From Flagellimonas aquimarina (lineage in GTDB: Bacteria; Bacteroidota; Bacteroidia; Flavobacteriales; Flavobacteriaceae), in the NCBI RefSeq assembly GCF_003149745.1, contig NZ_QGEG01000003.1:127473-191472 (forward strand): a stretch of 64,000 nucleotides of DNA, in the 5' to 3' direction. Positions 1 through 8,700 of this stretch are shown piece after piece (within the stretch, counting starts at the first letter, position 1; every line of letters begins with the position of its first letter). The position numbers and the translations under genes are program-made. The notes under the pieces are model-generated. The model was not told where the DNA came from and did not search any database. It saw only the letters and a list, made by a program, of their open reading frames with translations.

Positions 1-1142
1 TCAGCTAAAAGGGAAGTTTTAAACTGAATAAAATCCTTGGCATTTTCCTCTAAATAAAGAACCAAGTCCTCATAGGTGTTGCTTTTGGCAAAACTATCTG
101 GGTCCTCACCTTCCGGAAAAGTACAGACTTTTACATTCATGCCTTGCTCCAAAATCAAATCTATCCCCCTAAGAGAGGCCCTAAGACCCGCTGCATCTCC
201 ATCAAAAAGTACAGTGATGTTTTTTGTAAGTCTATTGATCAACCTTATTTGTTCTGGAGTAAGTGCCGTTCCACTAGAAGCAACCACATTTTCTACCCCT
301 CGCTGATGCAATTGTATGACATCTGTATATCCTTCTACCAAAAAGCAATTATCCTCCTTAGCAATTGCCTGCTTAGCATAGTAGATTCCATACAGCACCT
401 TGCTTTTATGATAAATATCGCTCTCAGGAGAATTTAAATATTTGGCAGCTTTTTTATCACTGGTTAGAATTCTTCCTCCAAAACCCAGAACCCTGCCGCT
501 CATAGAATGGATTGGAAACAACACGCGGCCTTTAAAACGGTCAAACTTTCTAGATTCCCTGCCTGTTTGATCTTTAACTATGGTTAATCCCGTTTTTTCT
601 AAAAATTCAAGTTGATAACCTTTCTCCAACGCTGCATTGGTGAAGGCATCCCATTCATCCAACCCATAACCTAAATTGAATTTTTTTATAGTGCTGTCCG
701 TAAAGCCACGCTCTTTAAAATACGTTAGACCAATTGCTTTCCCAGGCTCAGTTTCCCACAAGGTTTCAGTAAAATACTTTTGCGCATATTCAGAGACAAG
801 GTACATGCTTTCCCTTTCATTGGCCTGTTCCTTTTGCTCATCTGACTGTTCTGTCTCCTCAAGCTCAATGTTATACTTTTTAGCCAAATACCTTATGGCC
901 TCGGGATAGGTAAAATGCTCATGCTCCATTAAAAATGCAACAACATTGCCTCCTTTTCCGCTACTAAAGTCTTTCCAAATCTGCTTTACTGGCGATACCA
1001 TAAAACTTGGGGTGCGTTCATCAGAAAACGGACTTAACCCTTTAAAATTAGAACCTGCTTTCTTCAACTGTACAAAATCGCCAATTACCTCCTCTAAACG
1101 AGCGGTTTCATATACTTGGTCTATGGTAGTTTTTGAAATCAA
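1..1142 (-). CDS. dnaG: DNA primase DnaG, N-terminal part (runs off the window)
   Basis: Synthesises RNA primers for replication together with the DnaB helicase. About 380 residues are visible and the C-terminal helicase-binding part lies left of position 1. The start is a TTG at 1142 giving MISKTTIDQVYE; an in-frame stop lies just upstream and no ATG is available. The RNA polymerase-like core is recognisable (GRVLFPIHSMSGRVLGFGGR), as is TOPRIM with EGYTD and DGDAAG. Oddity: the N-terminal zinc-ribbon region keeps its shape (SPFSDERTPSF ... WKDFSSGKGGNVVAFLM) but the usual zinc ligands CPFH and CFGCG are replaced by SPFS and DFSSG. No cysteine remains there. Family call is sure; the loss of zinc is inferred from missing ligands. 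Confidence 0.96.
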   Translation of the reverse strand, partial: MISKTTIDQVYETARLEEVIGDFVQLKKAGSNFKGLSPFSDERTPSFMVSPVKQIWKDFSSGKGGNVVAFLMEHEHFTYPEAIRYLAKKYNIELEETEQSDEQKEQANERESMYLVSEYAQKYFTETLWETEPGKAIGLTYFKERGFTDSTIKKFNLGYGLDEWDAFTNAALEKGYQLEFLEKTGLTIVKDQTGRESRKFDRFKGRVLFPIHSMSGRVLGFGGRILTSDKKAAKYLNSPESDIYHKSKVLYGIYYAKQAIAKEDNCFLVEGYTDVIQLHQRGVENVVASSGTALTPEQIRLINRLTKNITVLFDGDAAGLRASLRGIDLILEQGMNVKVCTFPEGEDPDSFAKSNTYEDLVLYLEENAKDFIQFKTSLLA

Positions 1143-1286
1143 TGTAATGCTTTAAATAGCCTTTAAAGGTAGCTAAAAAACGAAAAAATCACCGAAATGA
1201 ATCATCCATCACATGAAAATCGATATTCATCAAATTAACAACATAGCTAATCAACCGAAAAACTACTTTGCAAATACTATGATCCA

Positions 1287-1436
1287 ATGATTTGGAAAAG
1301 TGGTCAGGTAATATTTATAACCCAAGTTCCTGTAATTGAATCTATCTGGCTTTTGGCAAAAATTGTTAAGGGAGGTAATTCCGCAAAAAATGAATATGGG
1401 TCAAGTCCAAAAGTCGATGATATTGTAAGCCAGTAA
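1287..1436 (+). CDS. Possible small protein, 49 aa, unknown
   Basis: The 334-base gap between dnaG and the next gene holds one short open frame starting MIWKSGQVIFITQVPVIESI and ending in DDIVSQ. The frame is open about 36 bases further upstream without another ATG. Codon choice looks normal for the region and the product is neither low-complexity nor clearly membrane-bound. I do not recognise a family. It could be a real microprotein, the tail of a decayed gene, or chance. No convincing -7 element lies close upstream. Confidence 0.25.
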   Translation: MIWKSGQVIFITQVPVIESIWLLAKIVKGGNSAKNEYGSSPKVDDIVSQ

Positions 1437-1476
1437 TCCAATCATCTATACATAACGATTTAATCAATAAAAATAA

Positions 1477-1827
1477 ATGACTCATTCTAAATCAAAAAAG
1501 GTATTCGTTTTTCTACCTGTTTTGTTGTTAATGGGAAATGCTTGGGCGCAAAAAGTTTACACTGTTGATGCTTTCCACAAGGCGGATGTCAAAGTATACA
1601 GGGTAGATGCTGCTTACAAAGCTGATCTTTGGGTATTCAAGGTCGACGCGGATTATAAAGTACTTGGAAATAAAGGTAGGTGGTACTTTACAGATGTTGA
1701 TTATAAAGCGGATAAGAAAATTTTCTTTGTGGACGCGGATTACAAAGCAGATGTGAAAATTTACTTCACCAACGCAGATTACAAAGCAGGATGGAATAAA
1801 AAAACAACCAGGTTTTGGTTTGATTAG
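1477..1827 (+). CDS. DUF6150-like secreted repeat protein
   Basis: A 116-residue protein with a signal peptide (residues 1 to about 24, ending AWAQ) and then almost nothing but short repeats. Each unit has the form [KIW]-[VIY]-[YF]-x-[VT]-[DN]-[AV]-x-[YH]-K-A-[DG], roughly seven units, one interrupted by LGNKGRW. This alternation of hydrophobic strand and YKAD turn is the DUF6150 pattern and suggests a small all-beta repeat fold. Function is unknown. The gene stands alone with its own 5' region and is followed by another small plus-strand gene. The start is the first ATG and gives a good signal peptide. Confidence 0.7.
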   Translation: MTHSKSKKVFVFLPVLLLMGNAWAQKVYTVDAFHKADVKVYRVDAAYKADLWVFKVDADYKVLGNKGRWYFTDVDYKADKKIFFVDADYKADVKIYFTNADYKAGWNKKTTRFWFD

Positions 1828-1900
1828 TCGGCTCAGGCAAAAATAGGTTTGAATCAAATATTTTTCTGATTTTTGACTCGAAACATAAGACAACTCAAAA

Positions 1901-2140
1901 ATGATTTTGTTTTTCGGAACCAAAACAGGAAAAAAGGAAACCAAGGCGTTGCGCAATACTATCTGTAGATATTGCTCACAGATGGGAACCTTAACAGCAG
2001 TTTCTCAACCAAATTATTTTCACCTATTTTGGATTCCACTATTTAAAATAAGTGTATCCCGGTATGCCGAATGCTCGCACTGCAGGAGGGTATATTACAA
2101 AGAAGATTTTACTCCAGAAATGAAAAAGGAACTAGGTTGA
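1901..2140 (+). CDS. Zinc-ribbon protein (zinc_ribbon_15 type)
   Basis: A 79-residue cytoplasmic protein starting MILFFGTKTGKKETKALRN. Two CxxC pairs (CRYC near residue 22 and CSHC near residue 59) are separated by a hydrophobic stretch (YFHLFWIPLFKI). That is the layout of the small zinc-ribbon_15 family, thought to bind one zinc. Substrate and role are unknown. It ends 82 bases before the convergent outer-membrane gene, with a shared terminator between them. Confidence 0.75.
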   Translation: MILFFGTKTGKKETKALRNTICRYCSQMGTLTAVSQPNYFHLFWIPLFKISVSRYAECSHCRRVYYKEDFTPEMKKELG

Positions 2141-2162
2141 TTCAATGCCTTTACAAATTAGC

Positions 2163-2214
2163 AAAATACCTCCCTTTTTATTTAATGACATTCTAGATGA
2201 CAGGGAGGTATTTT
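2163..2214. terminator. Bidirectional intrinsic terminator
   Basis: A perfect 13-bp inverted repeat, AAAATACCTCCCT and AGGGAGGTATTTT, with a 26-base loop. It has A-rich and T-rich flanks on both sides, between two convergent genes. Confidence 0.7.
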
Positions 2215-2222
2215 TGACTGGT

Positions 2223-3293
2223 CTACAGATCGAACCGAAAGCCCAAGGAAATATTATTCTGTTCTACAACAGCGTCTTTAAATATAGGGTTCAAATCATA
2301 CTTCACGTATAAAAGTATTCCATCAAAACCTACATATCCACTTAAACCATAAATTAAGTCGCTTGTATTATAATCCCTTTTGAATTTGTCCTTTACCTGC
2401 TCTCCATCCCTACTGTACTTCAATTTTTGACGGGTACCAAGGTTAAACCCTCCATAACCACCAAAACCTATCCTAAATTGGTTTTGAATGGAATACCTAA
2501 AACTCTTTTCAGTTTTACGCAGTCTAGAAGGACCAAACTCCAAATGAACGGGAAATACAAGATTATCCATTCGAAGTTTAGATTTGTCCAGCTCAAACTC
2601 AAACTCCTCCAATGTCGTTTGATCTCCGTTCTGTACAAAAATTTGGTTGTCGTCGGGCTTTAATCCGTTAAACTGGAACGAAAAACCATAATGTAATCGC
2701 ATCCAATTAGATTGTTTAAAAACCCGTGTCCGCCATTGCCAGCCCATTTCAAAAAACCTGCTTCCCCCAACCTTATATGGCGAATCATCTAAAGATTGCC
2801 CCTCAATTATGGCATTATTCAACCCAATGGCAAAGACAAAATCTGAATACGTACGCCTATCATATTTAATCTCCTTTTTCCATTCACGCGACCGGAAAGA
2901 AAAAGCGGGTCTCCCATCAATATCAATTCCCAGTCGAACGCCTTCGTGCGTAATCGTATCTGTCTCCACTATGGCAAGTGCATCTCCTTGATTTCTCTCT
3001 AATAACAATATTTGGTTTTCAACGATTGCAATTCTATTTTCAATATTCTTGGCTCTTTTTTTTGCTACCTCCGCCTTAAGGAGTTTAGCTTCTTCAGGTG
3101 ATAAATCTCCCTTACCAAGACGCCTGTTTATATCCTTAACTTCAAATTTTAGCGCATCTTTTTCTTGTTGGGTTATCTTTTCCTTTTGAGCTTTTAGTAT
3201 TTCTATTTTTCGCTCATACTTTTCTTGCCCAACTACCTGATGAGAAAGAAATAATAGAAAAAGTGTTGCCAAATAAAGTGTAATTGTTCTCAT
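2223..3293 (-). CDS. Outer-membrane beta-barrel protein with coiled coil
   Basis: 356 residues with a signal peptide (MRTITLYLATLFLLFLSHQVVGQ). A charged helical stretch, about residues 25-105 and rich in K, E, A and L, is probably a coiled coil. The rest has alternating hydrophobic and polar strands and ends in NNISLGFRFDL, a C-terminal aromatic typical of beta-barrels. It is the third gene after an ECF sigma factor and a putative anti-sigma protein on the same strand, a common flavobacterial order. It may be a target of that sigma factor; this is inference. Ligand and function are unknown. Confidence 0.6.
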   Translation of the reverse strand: MRTITLYLATLFLLFLSHQVVGQEKYERKIEILKAQKEKITQQEKDALKFEVKDINRRLGKGDLSPEEAKLLKAEVAKKRAKNIENRIAIVENQILLLERNQGDALAIVETDTITHEGVRLGIDIDGRPAFSFRSREWKKEIKYDRRTYSDFVFAIGLNNAIIEGQSLDDSPYKVGGSRFFEMGWQWRTRVFKQSNWMRLHYGFSFQFNGLKPDDNQIFVQNGDQTTLEEFEFELDKSKLRMDNLVFPVHLEFGPSRLRKTEKSFRYSIQNQFRIGFGGYGGFNLGTRQKLKYSRDGEQVKDKFKRDYNTSDLIYGLSGYVGFDGILLYVKYDLNPIFKDAVVEQNNISLGFRFDL

Positions 3294-3325
3294 GATGTTC
3301 TTTGATTTTTTCTCCCTTCTAACCT

Positions 3326-3351
3326 CCCTACCCGACTGTTATCGGGATAGG
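3326..3351. repeat. Intergenic hairpin (palindromic element)
   Basis: CCCTACCCGA and TCGGGATAGGG form a stem of about 10 bp with one bulge and a 6-base loop, between the anti-sigma gene and the outer-membrane gene. There is no T-tract, so mRNA processing or a dispersed palindromic repeat is more likely than a terminator. Confidence 0.45.
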
Positions 3352-3386
3352 GAAACTAAAAAAGGCTTTCTGATTGATGAATATTT

Positions 3387-4115
3387 TTAATTGTTTCGGT
3401 CGGCCACAGCTGTTCTTAATTTTGAGTAGCCATCTTTAAGTGCATCAAAAATTTGATCCCTAAATGAATCATCCAGTTCAATCTCAACTTCTGACAGCAA
3501 TGCCATGGCATCTACAGAGCTGCTTTCTGTAAACAACTGTTCCGTGATAATTTGTCGTTGTGCGGCTCTTAAAAGTGAATCTATCTCAGCATCGGTCACT
3601 TCAGCATTTGTGTTTTCCAAAAACTCCACCTGGGCCACTACTTGATTTACTTTCTGAGCTATTAAATCGTTGGGTTCTTTTAAAAAACTGTCTTGCAATG
3701 GCTCTTTTACAGTCTCTTCCGCCACTTCTGTCTGTAAGGGCAATGCCTGCAACTTTAAGTCATTGGTTTTTTCTTGAGTTCTATTATTGTATGCCTTTTC
3801 TACAATGCCCGGTTTATTAAGTTCAACATTCTGAAAATTGATCTTGCCCTCTTCGGTAAGTGCCTCTTCCTGTTTTCTATTATGCTCTTCTACAACTTGA
3901 ATGGTACTTTCCTTGGGTTCTTCTGATTTAAAAAAGAATATTGAAACCAAAACAATACCTACAAAACTAGCGGCAATGGCATATAAATACCAACCTTTTT
4001 GATTTGGTTTCTCTTTCACTGGAATTTGCGCAGAAACCCTGTCCCATGCTCCTGCTGAAGGCGAAATTTTTCGCTCCTCCAATCTTTCTTTTATATGTTT
4101 CTCCAATTTCTCCAT
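3387..4115 (-). CDS. Single-pass membrane protein, putative anti-sigma factor
   Basis: 242 residues. A cytoplasmic N-terminus of about 40 residues (HIKERLEERKISPSAGAWDR) is followed by one transmembrane helix near residues 43-62 (YLYAIAASFVGIVLVSIFFF) and a polar Glu/Gln-rich C-terminal part outside. This topology, and the position 10 bases after an ECF sigma gene, is that of an anti-sigma factor. No classical zinc anti-sigma or FecR domain is visible, so the function rests on topology and context. Confidence 0.55.
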   Translation of the reverse strand: MEKLEKHIKERLEERKISPSAGAWDRVSAQIPVKEKPNQKGWYLYAIAASFVGIVLVSIFFFKSEEPKESTIQVVEEHNRKQEEALTEEGKINFQNVELNKPGIVEKAYNNRTQEKTNDLKLQALPLQTEVAEETVKEPLQDSFLKEPNDLIAQKVNQVVAQVEFLENTNAEVTDAEIDSLLRAAQRQIITEQLFTESSSVDAMALLSEVEIELDDSFRDQIFDALKDGYSKLRTAVADRNN

Positions 4116-4125
4116 TATAATTTCT

Positions 4126-4695
4126 TTAATCCCCAGATTTAATTCTAGGTGACATTCCCTTTAGGGTCAAATTTTCCTGAAGCATTTTTCTGGCTTTGAA
4201 CAACTGTGATTTTGAGGTCCCTTCAGAAATTTTCAACATTTTGGCAATCTCTTGGTGTTTATAGCCTTCTATTGCATACAGTAAAAAAACCATTTTATAT
4301 CCTTCAGGAAGTTTATCTATTAATTGTTGTACGTATTCCACATCCAATAATGTGCTACTTCCTTCTATTTCTTTTGGCTGAGATTCATACACCTCATCAT
4401 CGTAGACCACAAATTGTCTTTTGCGTAAATAAGAAATACTTTCTCGAACCATGATTTTTCTGATCCATCCTTCAAAACTTCCTTTGTGCTGAAAGGATTT
4501 TAAATTTTGAAAGACCTTGACAAACCCATTTACCATTATATCTTCTGCAAACTGAAGATCCTTGATGTATTGCCTACAAACCCCCAGCATTTTAGGTGAA
4601 AACTTTTCATACAAGAGTTTTTGTGCCTGCTGGTCACCAGCAATGGCTTTTTTGATCAAAAGCTTATCATTTGTATGCAAAGAGATAATCTTCAA
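4126..4695 (-). CDS. ECF-type RNA polymerase sigma-70 factor
   Basis: 189 residues. Region 2 (about residues 25-95) contains ARQY-like CRQYIKDLQFAEDIM, FVKVFQNLKSF and GSFEGWIRKI for core binding and -10 recognition. Region 4 (about 125-180) has LPEGYKMVFLLYAIEGYKHQEIAKML followed by the recognition helix SEGTSKSQLFKARKML. There is no region 1 or 3, as expected for ECF factors. It heads the operon with the membrane protein (10 bases downstream) and the barrel protein, so it probably answers an envelope signal. The signal itself cannot be read from sequence. Confidence 0.9.
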   Translation of the reverse strand: MKIISLHTNDKLLIKKAIAGDQQAQKLLYEKFSPKMLGVCRQYIKDLQFAEDIMVNGFVKVFQNLKSFQHKGSFEGWIRKIMVRESISYLRKRQFVVYDDEVYESQPKEIEGSSTLLDVEYVQQLIDKLPEGYKMVFLLYAIEGYKHQEIAKMLKISEGTSKSQLFKARKMLQENLTLKGMSPRIKSGD

Positions 4696-4827
4696 AAGTG
4701 GTTCTCGGTTTGTTTTCTATAAAGATAGACGTGACAAAACCTAAAAGGGTTGTCTAGGGAAGTATTTTTTTATGAAGATTCATATTACATGCCCAAACAG
4801 GCACTTAAAAGAATGGAGATGGAAAAT

Positions 4828-5805
4828 TTACTTTTTACGCTCTACTACATAGTTTACCATAAGTGTAAGGGCGCTTTTATATTCTGAATCTGGGTAATTT
4901 TCCAGTAATGCCAGAGCTTCATCTTTAAAGGAAATCATTTTGGTCACAGCGTAATCCAATCCGCCTTTTTCCTTTACGTAAGCAATTACCTCCTTAACCC
5001 TTGTTTTATTCTTGTTATGTTTTTTAATTGAGTTGATCAACCATTGTTTTTTTTCTTTGTCACTCTCATTTAGTGCGTAAATCAATGGAAGCGTCATTTT
5101 TTGTTCCTTAATGTCTATTCCCGTTGGCTTCCCAATCTTTTCCGCTCCATAGTCAAAAAGGTCATCTTTAATCTGAAAGGCCATTCCACAAAGCTCTCCA
5201 AATTTCCTAAAAGTTTCTACATCTTCAGAATCTGGTTTAACGGAGCATGCACCCATGCTGCAACAGGCTGCGATAAGGGTAGCCGTTTTTTGACGGATGA
5301 TATCATAATACACATCTTCGGTAATATCTAAAAGGCGTGCTTTTTCTATCTGCAGCAATTCCCCTTCGCTCATGTCCTTTACTGCATTGGAAATAATATG
5401 CAAAAGATCATAATCCTTGTTTTCCAAAGCAACCAAAACACCTTTTGAAAAAAGAAAATCACCTACCAAAACTGCAATTTTGTTTTTCCAAAGAGCATTG
5501 ATGGAAAAAAAACCCCTTCTTTTATGACTGTCGTCCACCACATCGTCATGTACCAAGCTTGCGGTATGTATGAGTTCAATAATTGAAGCGCCACAATAAG
5601 TTCTATCGTTTACAGCGCCGCCATTAATCAATTTGGCAGTAAGAAAAACAAACATTGGGCGCATTTGCTTGCCTTTTCTATTTACGATGTAGTACGTGAT
5701 TCTATTGAACAATGCCACTTTTGAAGACATGGACTTAAGGAACTTTTCCTCAAAAAGTTCCATTTCATGTTCAATGGGCTCTCTTATTTGCGAAACTACC
5801 TTCAA
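4828..5805 (-). CDS. Polyprenyl diphosphate synthase (trans-isoprenyl)
   Basis: Condenses isopentenyl diphosphate onto an allylic primer to build a long-chain polyprenyl diphosphate, probably the menaquinone side chain. 325 residues, normal length for the family. The first aspartate-rich motif is in LVHDDVVDD (near residue 93) and the second in QIKDDLFDYG (near residue 219); GKQMRP near the N-terminus binds IPP. Single gene, not clearly in an operon. Chain length cannot be fixed from sequence, so no symbol is given. Confidence 0.92.
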   Translation of the reverse strand: MKVVSQIREPIEHEMELFEEKFLKSMSSKVALFNRITYYIVNRKGKQMRPMFVFLTAKLINGGAVNDRTYCGASIIELIHTASLVHDDVVDDSHKRRGFFSINALWKNKIAVLVGDFLFSKGVLVALENKDYDLLHIISNAVKDMSEGELLQIEKARLLDITEDVYYDIIRQKTATLIAACCSMGACSVKPDSEDVETFRKFGELCGMAFQIKDDLFDYGAEKIGKPTGIDIKEQKMTLPLIYALNESDKEKKQWLINSIKKHNKNKTRVKEVIAYVKEKGGLDYAVTKMISFKDEALALLENYPDSEYKSALTLMVNYVVERKK

Positions 5806-6002
5806 TGGAATTTAGCCTTTGATTAATTTGGTTTTCAATGTCTAAAAGTAGGGAAAATGCCAGAGTTCACCCTTGGAAGTTTCAAGTTTTAAGATAGTAG
5901 TACAAAACCATCGACAATCTGCAATATAGAGCTGCTTCTTCAATGGTTAATACATAACGCAACTTTGACTTAAGTTTTACATCTGTGAATTAAAGAAAGA
6001 AG

Positions 6003-6407
6003 ATGAAATTTAAATCAATCTTATTTGTTGGGTTTTTCATATGTATTTTAAGCTGTGGAAATAGTGACGATAATTTTTTAACAACATTAGAAGGAGAATA
6101 TGAGGGAACATTTACTGTAGAATATCAAAATGACCAAACGTTCTCAAATCCAGTAGAAGTTTCTTTCGGCGGAGGAGAATTTTCAAGTTCAACAGGACCC
6201 AACAGATTTCCAGCTGGCGGAAGCGGTGCTTATGAAGTGGAAAATAATACTATTCAATTTACAGATAAAAATATATGGACTGCCGATTTTGATTGGAACT
6301 TAATCTTAAACGGCACATACAACTATACCATAAATGAGAATACATTGACCTTGTCTGCCAATAAAAATGATGTTGGGGTTTATAAATATGTATTGAAAAA
6401 GAAATAA
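6003..6407 (+). CDS. Small lipoprotein, unknown function
   Basis: 134 residues. The N-terminus MKFKSILFVGFFICILSCGN has a lipobox (ILSC) giving an acylated cysteine at residue 18. The rest is Asn/Thr-rich and predicted mostly beta, with the run EGEYEGTFTVEYQ typical of small lipocalin-like or META-type lipoproteins of this phylum; no family is firmly recognised. It is a lone plus-strand gene between minus-strand housekeeping genes. Confidence 0.65.
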   Translation: MKFKSILFVGFFICILSCGNSDDNFLTTLEGEYEGTFTVEYQNDQTFSNPVEVSFGGGEFSSSTGPNRFPAGGSGAYEVENNTIQFTDKNIWTADFDWNLILNGTYNYTINENTLTLSANKNDVGVYKYVLKKK

Positions 6408-6439
6408 GGCTATTACCAGCAAATGACCTATTCTATAAA

Positions 6440-7480
6440 CTAACTCTTATTGGCAAGTTGCCCGCAGGCAGCGTCAATATCCTTGCCACGAGACCTTCTT
6501 ACGGTTACCGTAATTCCGTTTTTCTCTAAAGTGTTCTGGTACATCTCCACAGCAACGTTTGAAGCTTGTTGAAATTCGCCATCATCAATAGGATTATACT
6601 CTATTAAATTAACTTTTGAAGGGGCAAACTTGCAAAACTTGACCAAAGCATCGGCAGCTTCTTGTGTATCGTTTATTCCTTCCCACACCACATATTCATA
6701 GGTTATCCTGTTTTTGGTCTTGCTATACCAATACTGGAGTGCTTCCCGTAAATCTTTTAATGGAAAAGTGGCATTAAAAGGCATTATGGATGTTCTAACC
6801 TCATCTATTGCCGAGTGCAAAGAGACCGCCAAGCCAAACTTTACCTCCTCATCTGCCATCTTTTTAATGATTTTGGGAACTCCAGAGGTAGAAACTATGA
6901 TTCGCTTAGGTGACATCCCAAGCCCTTCGGGCGATGTTATTTTCTCGATTGCCTTAAGTACATTGTTGTAGTTCATTAGGGGCTCTCCCATGCCCATGAA
7001 AACAATATTGCTCAAAGGCCTATCAAAATACAATCGGCTTTCATTGTCAATGGCCACGACCTGATCATAAATCTCATCAGGATTCAGGTTTCTCATTCTT
7101 TTTAAACGTGCTGTGGCACAAAATCTACAATCTAAACTACATCCAACTTGACTAGAGACACAGGCAGTGGTTCTTGTTGCTGTTGGAATCAAAACAGATT
7201 CAACAACTAGGTCATCATGAAGTCTTACCGCATTTTTAATGGTGCCATCACTACTGCGCTGCATTTGATCTACCTTAATATGGTTGATGACAAAGTTAGC
7301 CTCCAACATATTCCTGGTTTCTTTAGAAATATTGGTCATGGAATCAAAAGAATGTGCAGACTTTTGCCATAACCACTCATAAACCTGATTGCCACGAAAA
7401 GCCTTATCTCCTTCTTTTACGAAAAAATCCCGTAACTGTTCTTTGGTAAGCGCCCTTATGTCCTTCTTTTTAATCTCCAC
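6440..7480 (-). CDS. rlmN: Dual-specificity 23S rRNA/tRNA adenine-C2 methyltransferase RlmN
   Basis: Radical-SAM enzyme that methylates C2 of A2503 in 23S rRNA and A37 of some tRNAs. 346 residues, full length. The iron-sulfur motif CSLDCRFC is near residue 114, with FMGMGEPL and SLHSA nearby and the partner cysteine near the C-terminus in AACGQL. The start is ATG at 7480, and queA lies 82 bases upstream on the same strand with a terminator between. Confidence 0.97.
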   Translation of the reverse strand: MEIKKKDIRALTKEQLRDFFVKEGDKAFRGNQVYEWLWQKSAHSFDSMTNISKETRNMLEANFVINHIKVDQMQRSSDGTIKNAVRLHDDLVVESVLIPTATRTTACVSSQVGCSLDCRFCATARLKRMRNLNPDEIYDQVVAIDNESRLYFDRPLSNIVFMGMGEPLMNYNNVLKAIEKITSPEGLGMSPKRIIVSTSGVPKIIKKMADEEVKFGLAVSLHSAIDEVRTSIMPFNATFPLKDLREALQYWYSKTKNRITYEYVVWEGINDTQEAADALVKFCKFAPSKVNLIEYNPIDDGEFQQASNVAVEMYQNTLEKNGITVTVRRSRGKDIDAACGQLANKS

Positions 7481-7499
7481 TTGTTAAAGATAGTCAAGA

Positions 7500-7536
7500 A
7501 AAAATCCCGCTGATTCATTTATCAATCAAGCGGGAC
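7500..7536 (-). terminator. Intrinsic terminator after queA
   Basis: TCCCGCTGATT pairs with AATC-A-AGCGGGA (one bulged A). On the minus strand the hairpin is followed by TTTTTT, placed 26 bases after the queA stop. Confidence 0.75.
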
Positions 7537-7561
7537 TTATCTTGTTTTAAACTTTTATGTT

Positions 7562-8611
7562 TTAGATGACCAACATTGCATCTCCGTAGGAATAAAAACG
7601 ATATCCTTCCAAGATTGCTTGCTTATAGGCCTTTTTCATAAGATCATGTCCAATAAATGCAGAAACCATCATCAAAAGCGTGGATTTTGGCAAATGGAAA
7701 TTAGTAATCATACAGTTTGCAATACTAAAATCATATGGGGGGAATATAAATTTATTCGTCCACCCTTCAAAAGTATTCAACGTATGTCCTGATGAAACTG
7801 CGCTTTCCAAGCCTCTCATTACCGTTGTACCCACAGCACAAATACGCTTTTTATTTTCCTTTGCGTTGTTTATGATTTCTGTGGCCTTTTCATCAATAAC
7901 CAACTCTTCGCTATCCATTTTATGTTTGGACAAATCTTCCACTTCAACCGGGTTGAATGTCCCCAATCCAACATGCAGGGTAACTTCGGCAAAGTTAATA
8001 CCCTTTATTTCAAGTCTTTTTAGCAAATGCTTGGAAAAATGCAATCCTGCTGTTGGCGCTGCCACTGCACCTTCGTGCTTTGCATAAATGGTTTGATATC
8101 TTTCTTCATCCTCTGGCTCAACACCGCGTTTAATATATTTTGGTAGAGGTGTTTCCCCAAGCTCACGTAATTTTCTTCTAAAATCAGTATAGGAACCATC
8201 ATAAAGAAAACGCAAGGTTCTTCCTCTAGAGGTAGTATTATCAATTACTTCTGCCACCAAACTCTCATCTTCCCCAAAATACAATTTGTTGCCTATTCTT
8301 ATTTTTCTTGCTGGATCAACCAAAACATCCCAAAGGCGTTGTTCTTGGTTCAATTCACGCAGTAAAAAAACTTCAATCCGAGCACCTGTCTTTTCCTTAT
8401 TCCCATAAAGTCTTGCCGGAAATACCTTTGTATTGTTCAAGGCCATTACATCTCCTTCATCAAAATAATCAATAAGATCTTTGAACATTTTGTGTTCAAT
8501 TTTTCCAGTTTCTCTATGGATTACCATAAGTTTGGATTCATCCCTATTCTCTGCGGGATATTCTGCCAATAATTCTTTAGGTAATTCAAAGTTGAAGTTT
8601 GATAATTTCAT
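7562..8611 (-). CDS. queA: S-adenosylmethionine:tRNA ribosyltransferase-isomerase QueA
   Basis: Transfers and rearranges the ribosyl part of SAM onto preQ1-tRNA, giving epoxyqueuosine at the wobble base. 349 residues, the usual length. Family motifs include [13 protein letters not shown] near the start, the segment [12 protein letters not shown] near residue 180, and THVGLG-like [16 protein letters not shown] start at 8611. It stands alone with its own terminator. Confidence 0.97.
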   Translation of the reverse strand: MKLSNFNFELPKELLAEYPAENRDESKLMVIHRETGKIEHKMFKDLIDYFDEGDVMALNNTKVFPARLYGNKEKTGARIEVFLLRELNQEQRLWDVLVDPARKIRIGNKLYFGEDESLVAEVIDNTTSRGRTLRFLYDGSYTDFRRKLRELGETPLPKYIKRGVEPEDEERYQTIYAKHEGAVAAPTAGLHFSKHLLKRLEIKGINFAEVTLHVGLGTFNPVEVEDLSKHKMDSEELVIDEKATEIINNAKENKKRICAVGTTVMRGLESAVSSGHTLNTFEGWTNKFIFPPYDFSIANCMITNFHLPKSTLLMMVSAFIGHDLMKKAYKQAILEGYRFYSYGDAMLVI

Positions 8612-8700
8612 GTAGACTTGTTTAGGATTTTTTTTTTAAAGATGGCAAATATACAATCTCGAGATAGGGGATGTCAAGTAATTTGGTGATTAAATGCGAA

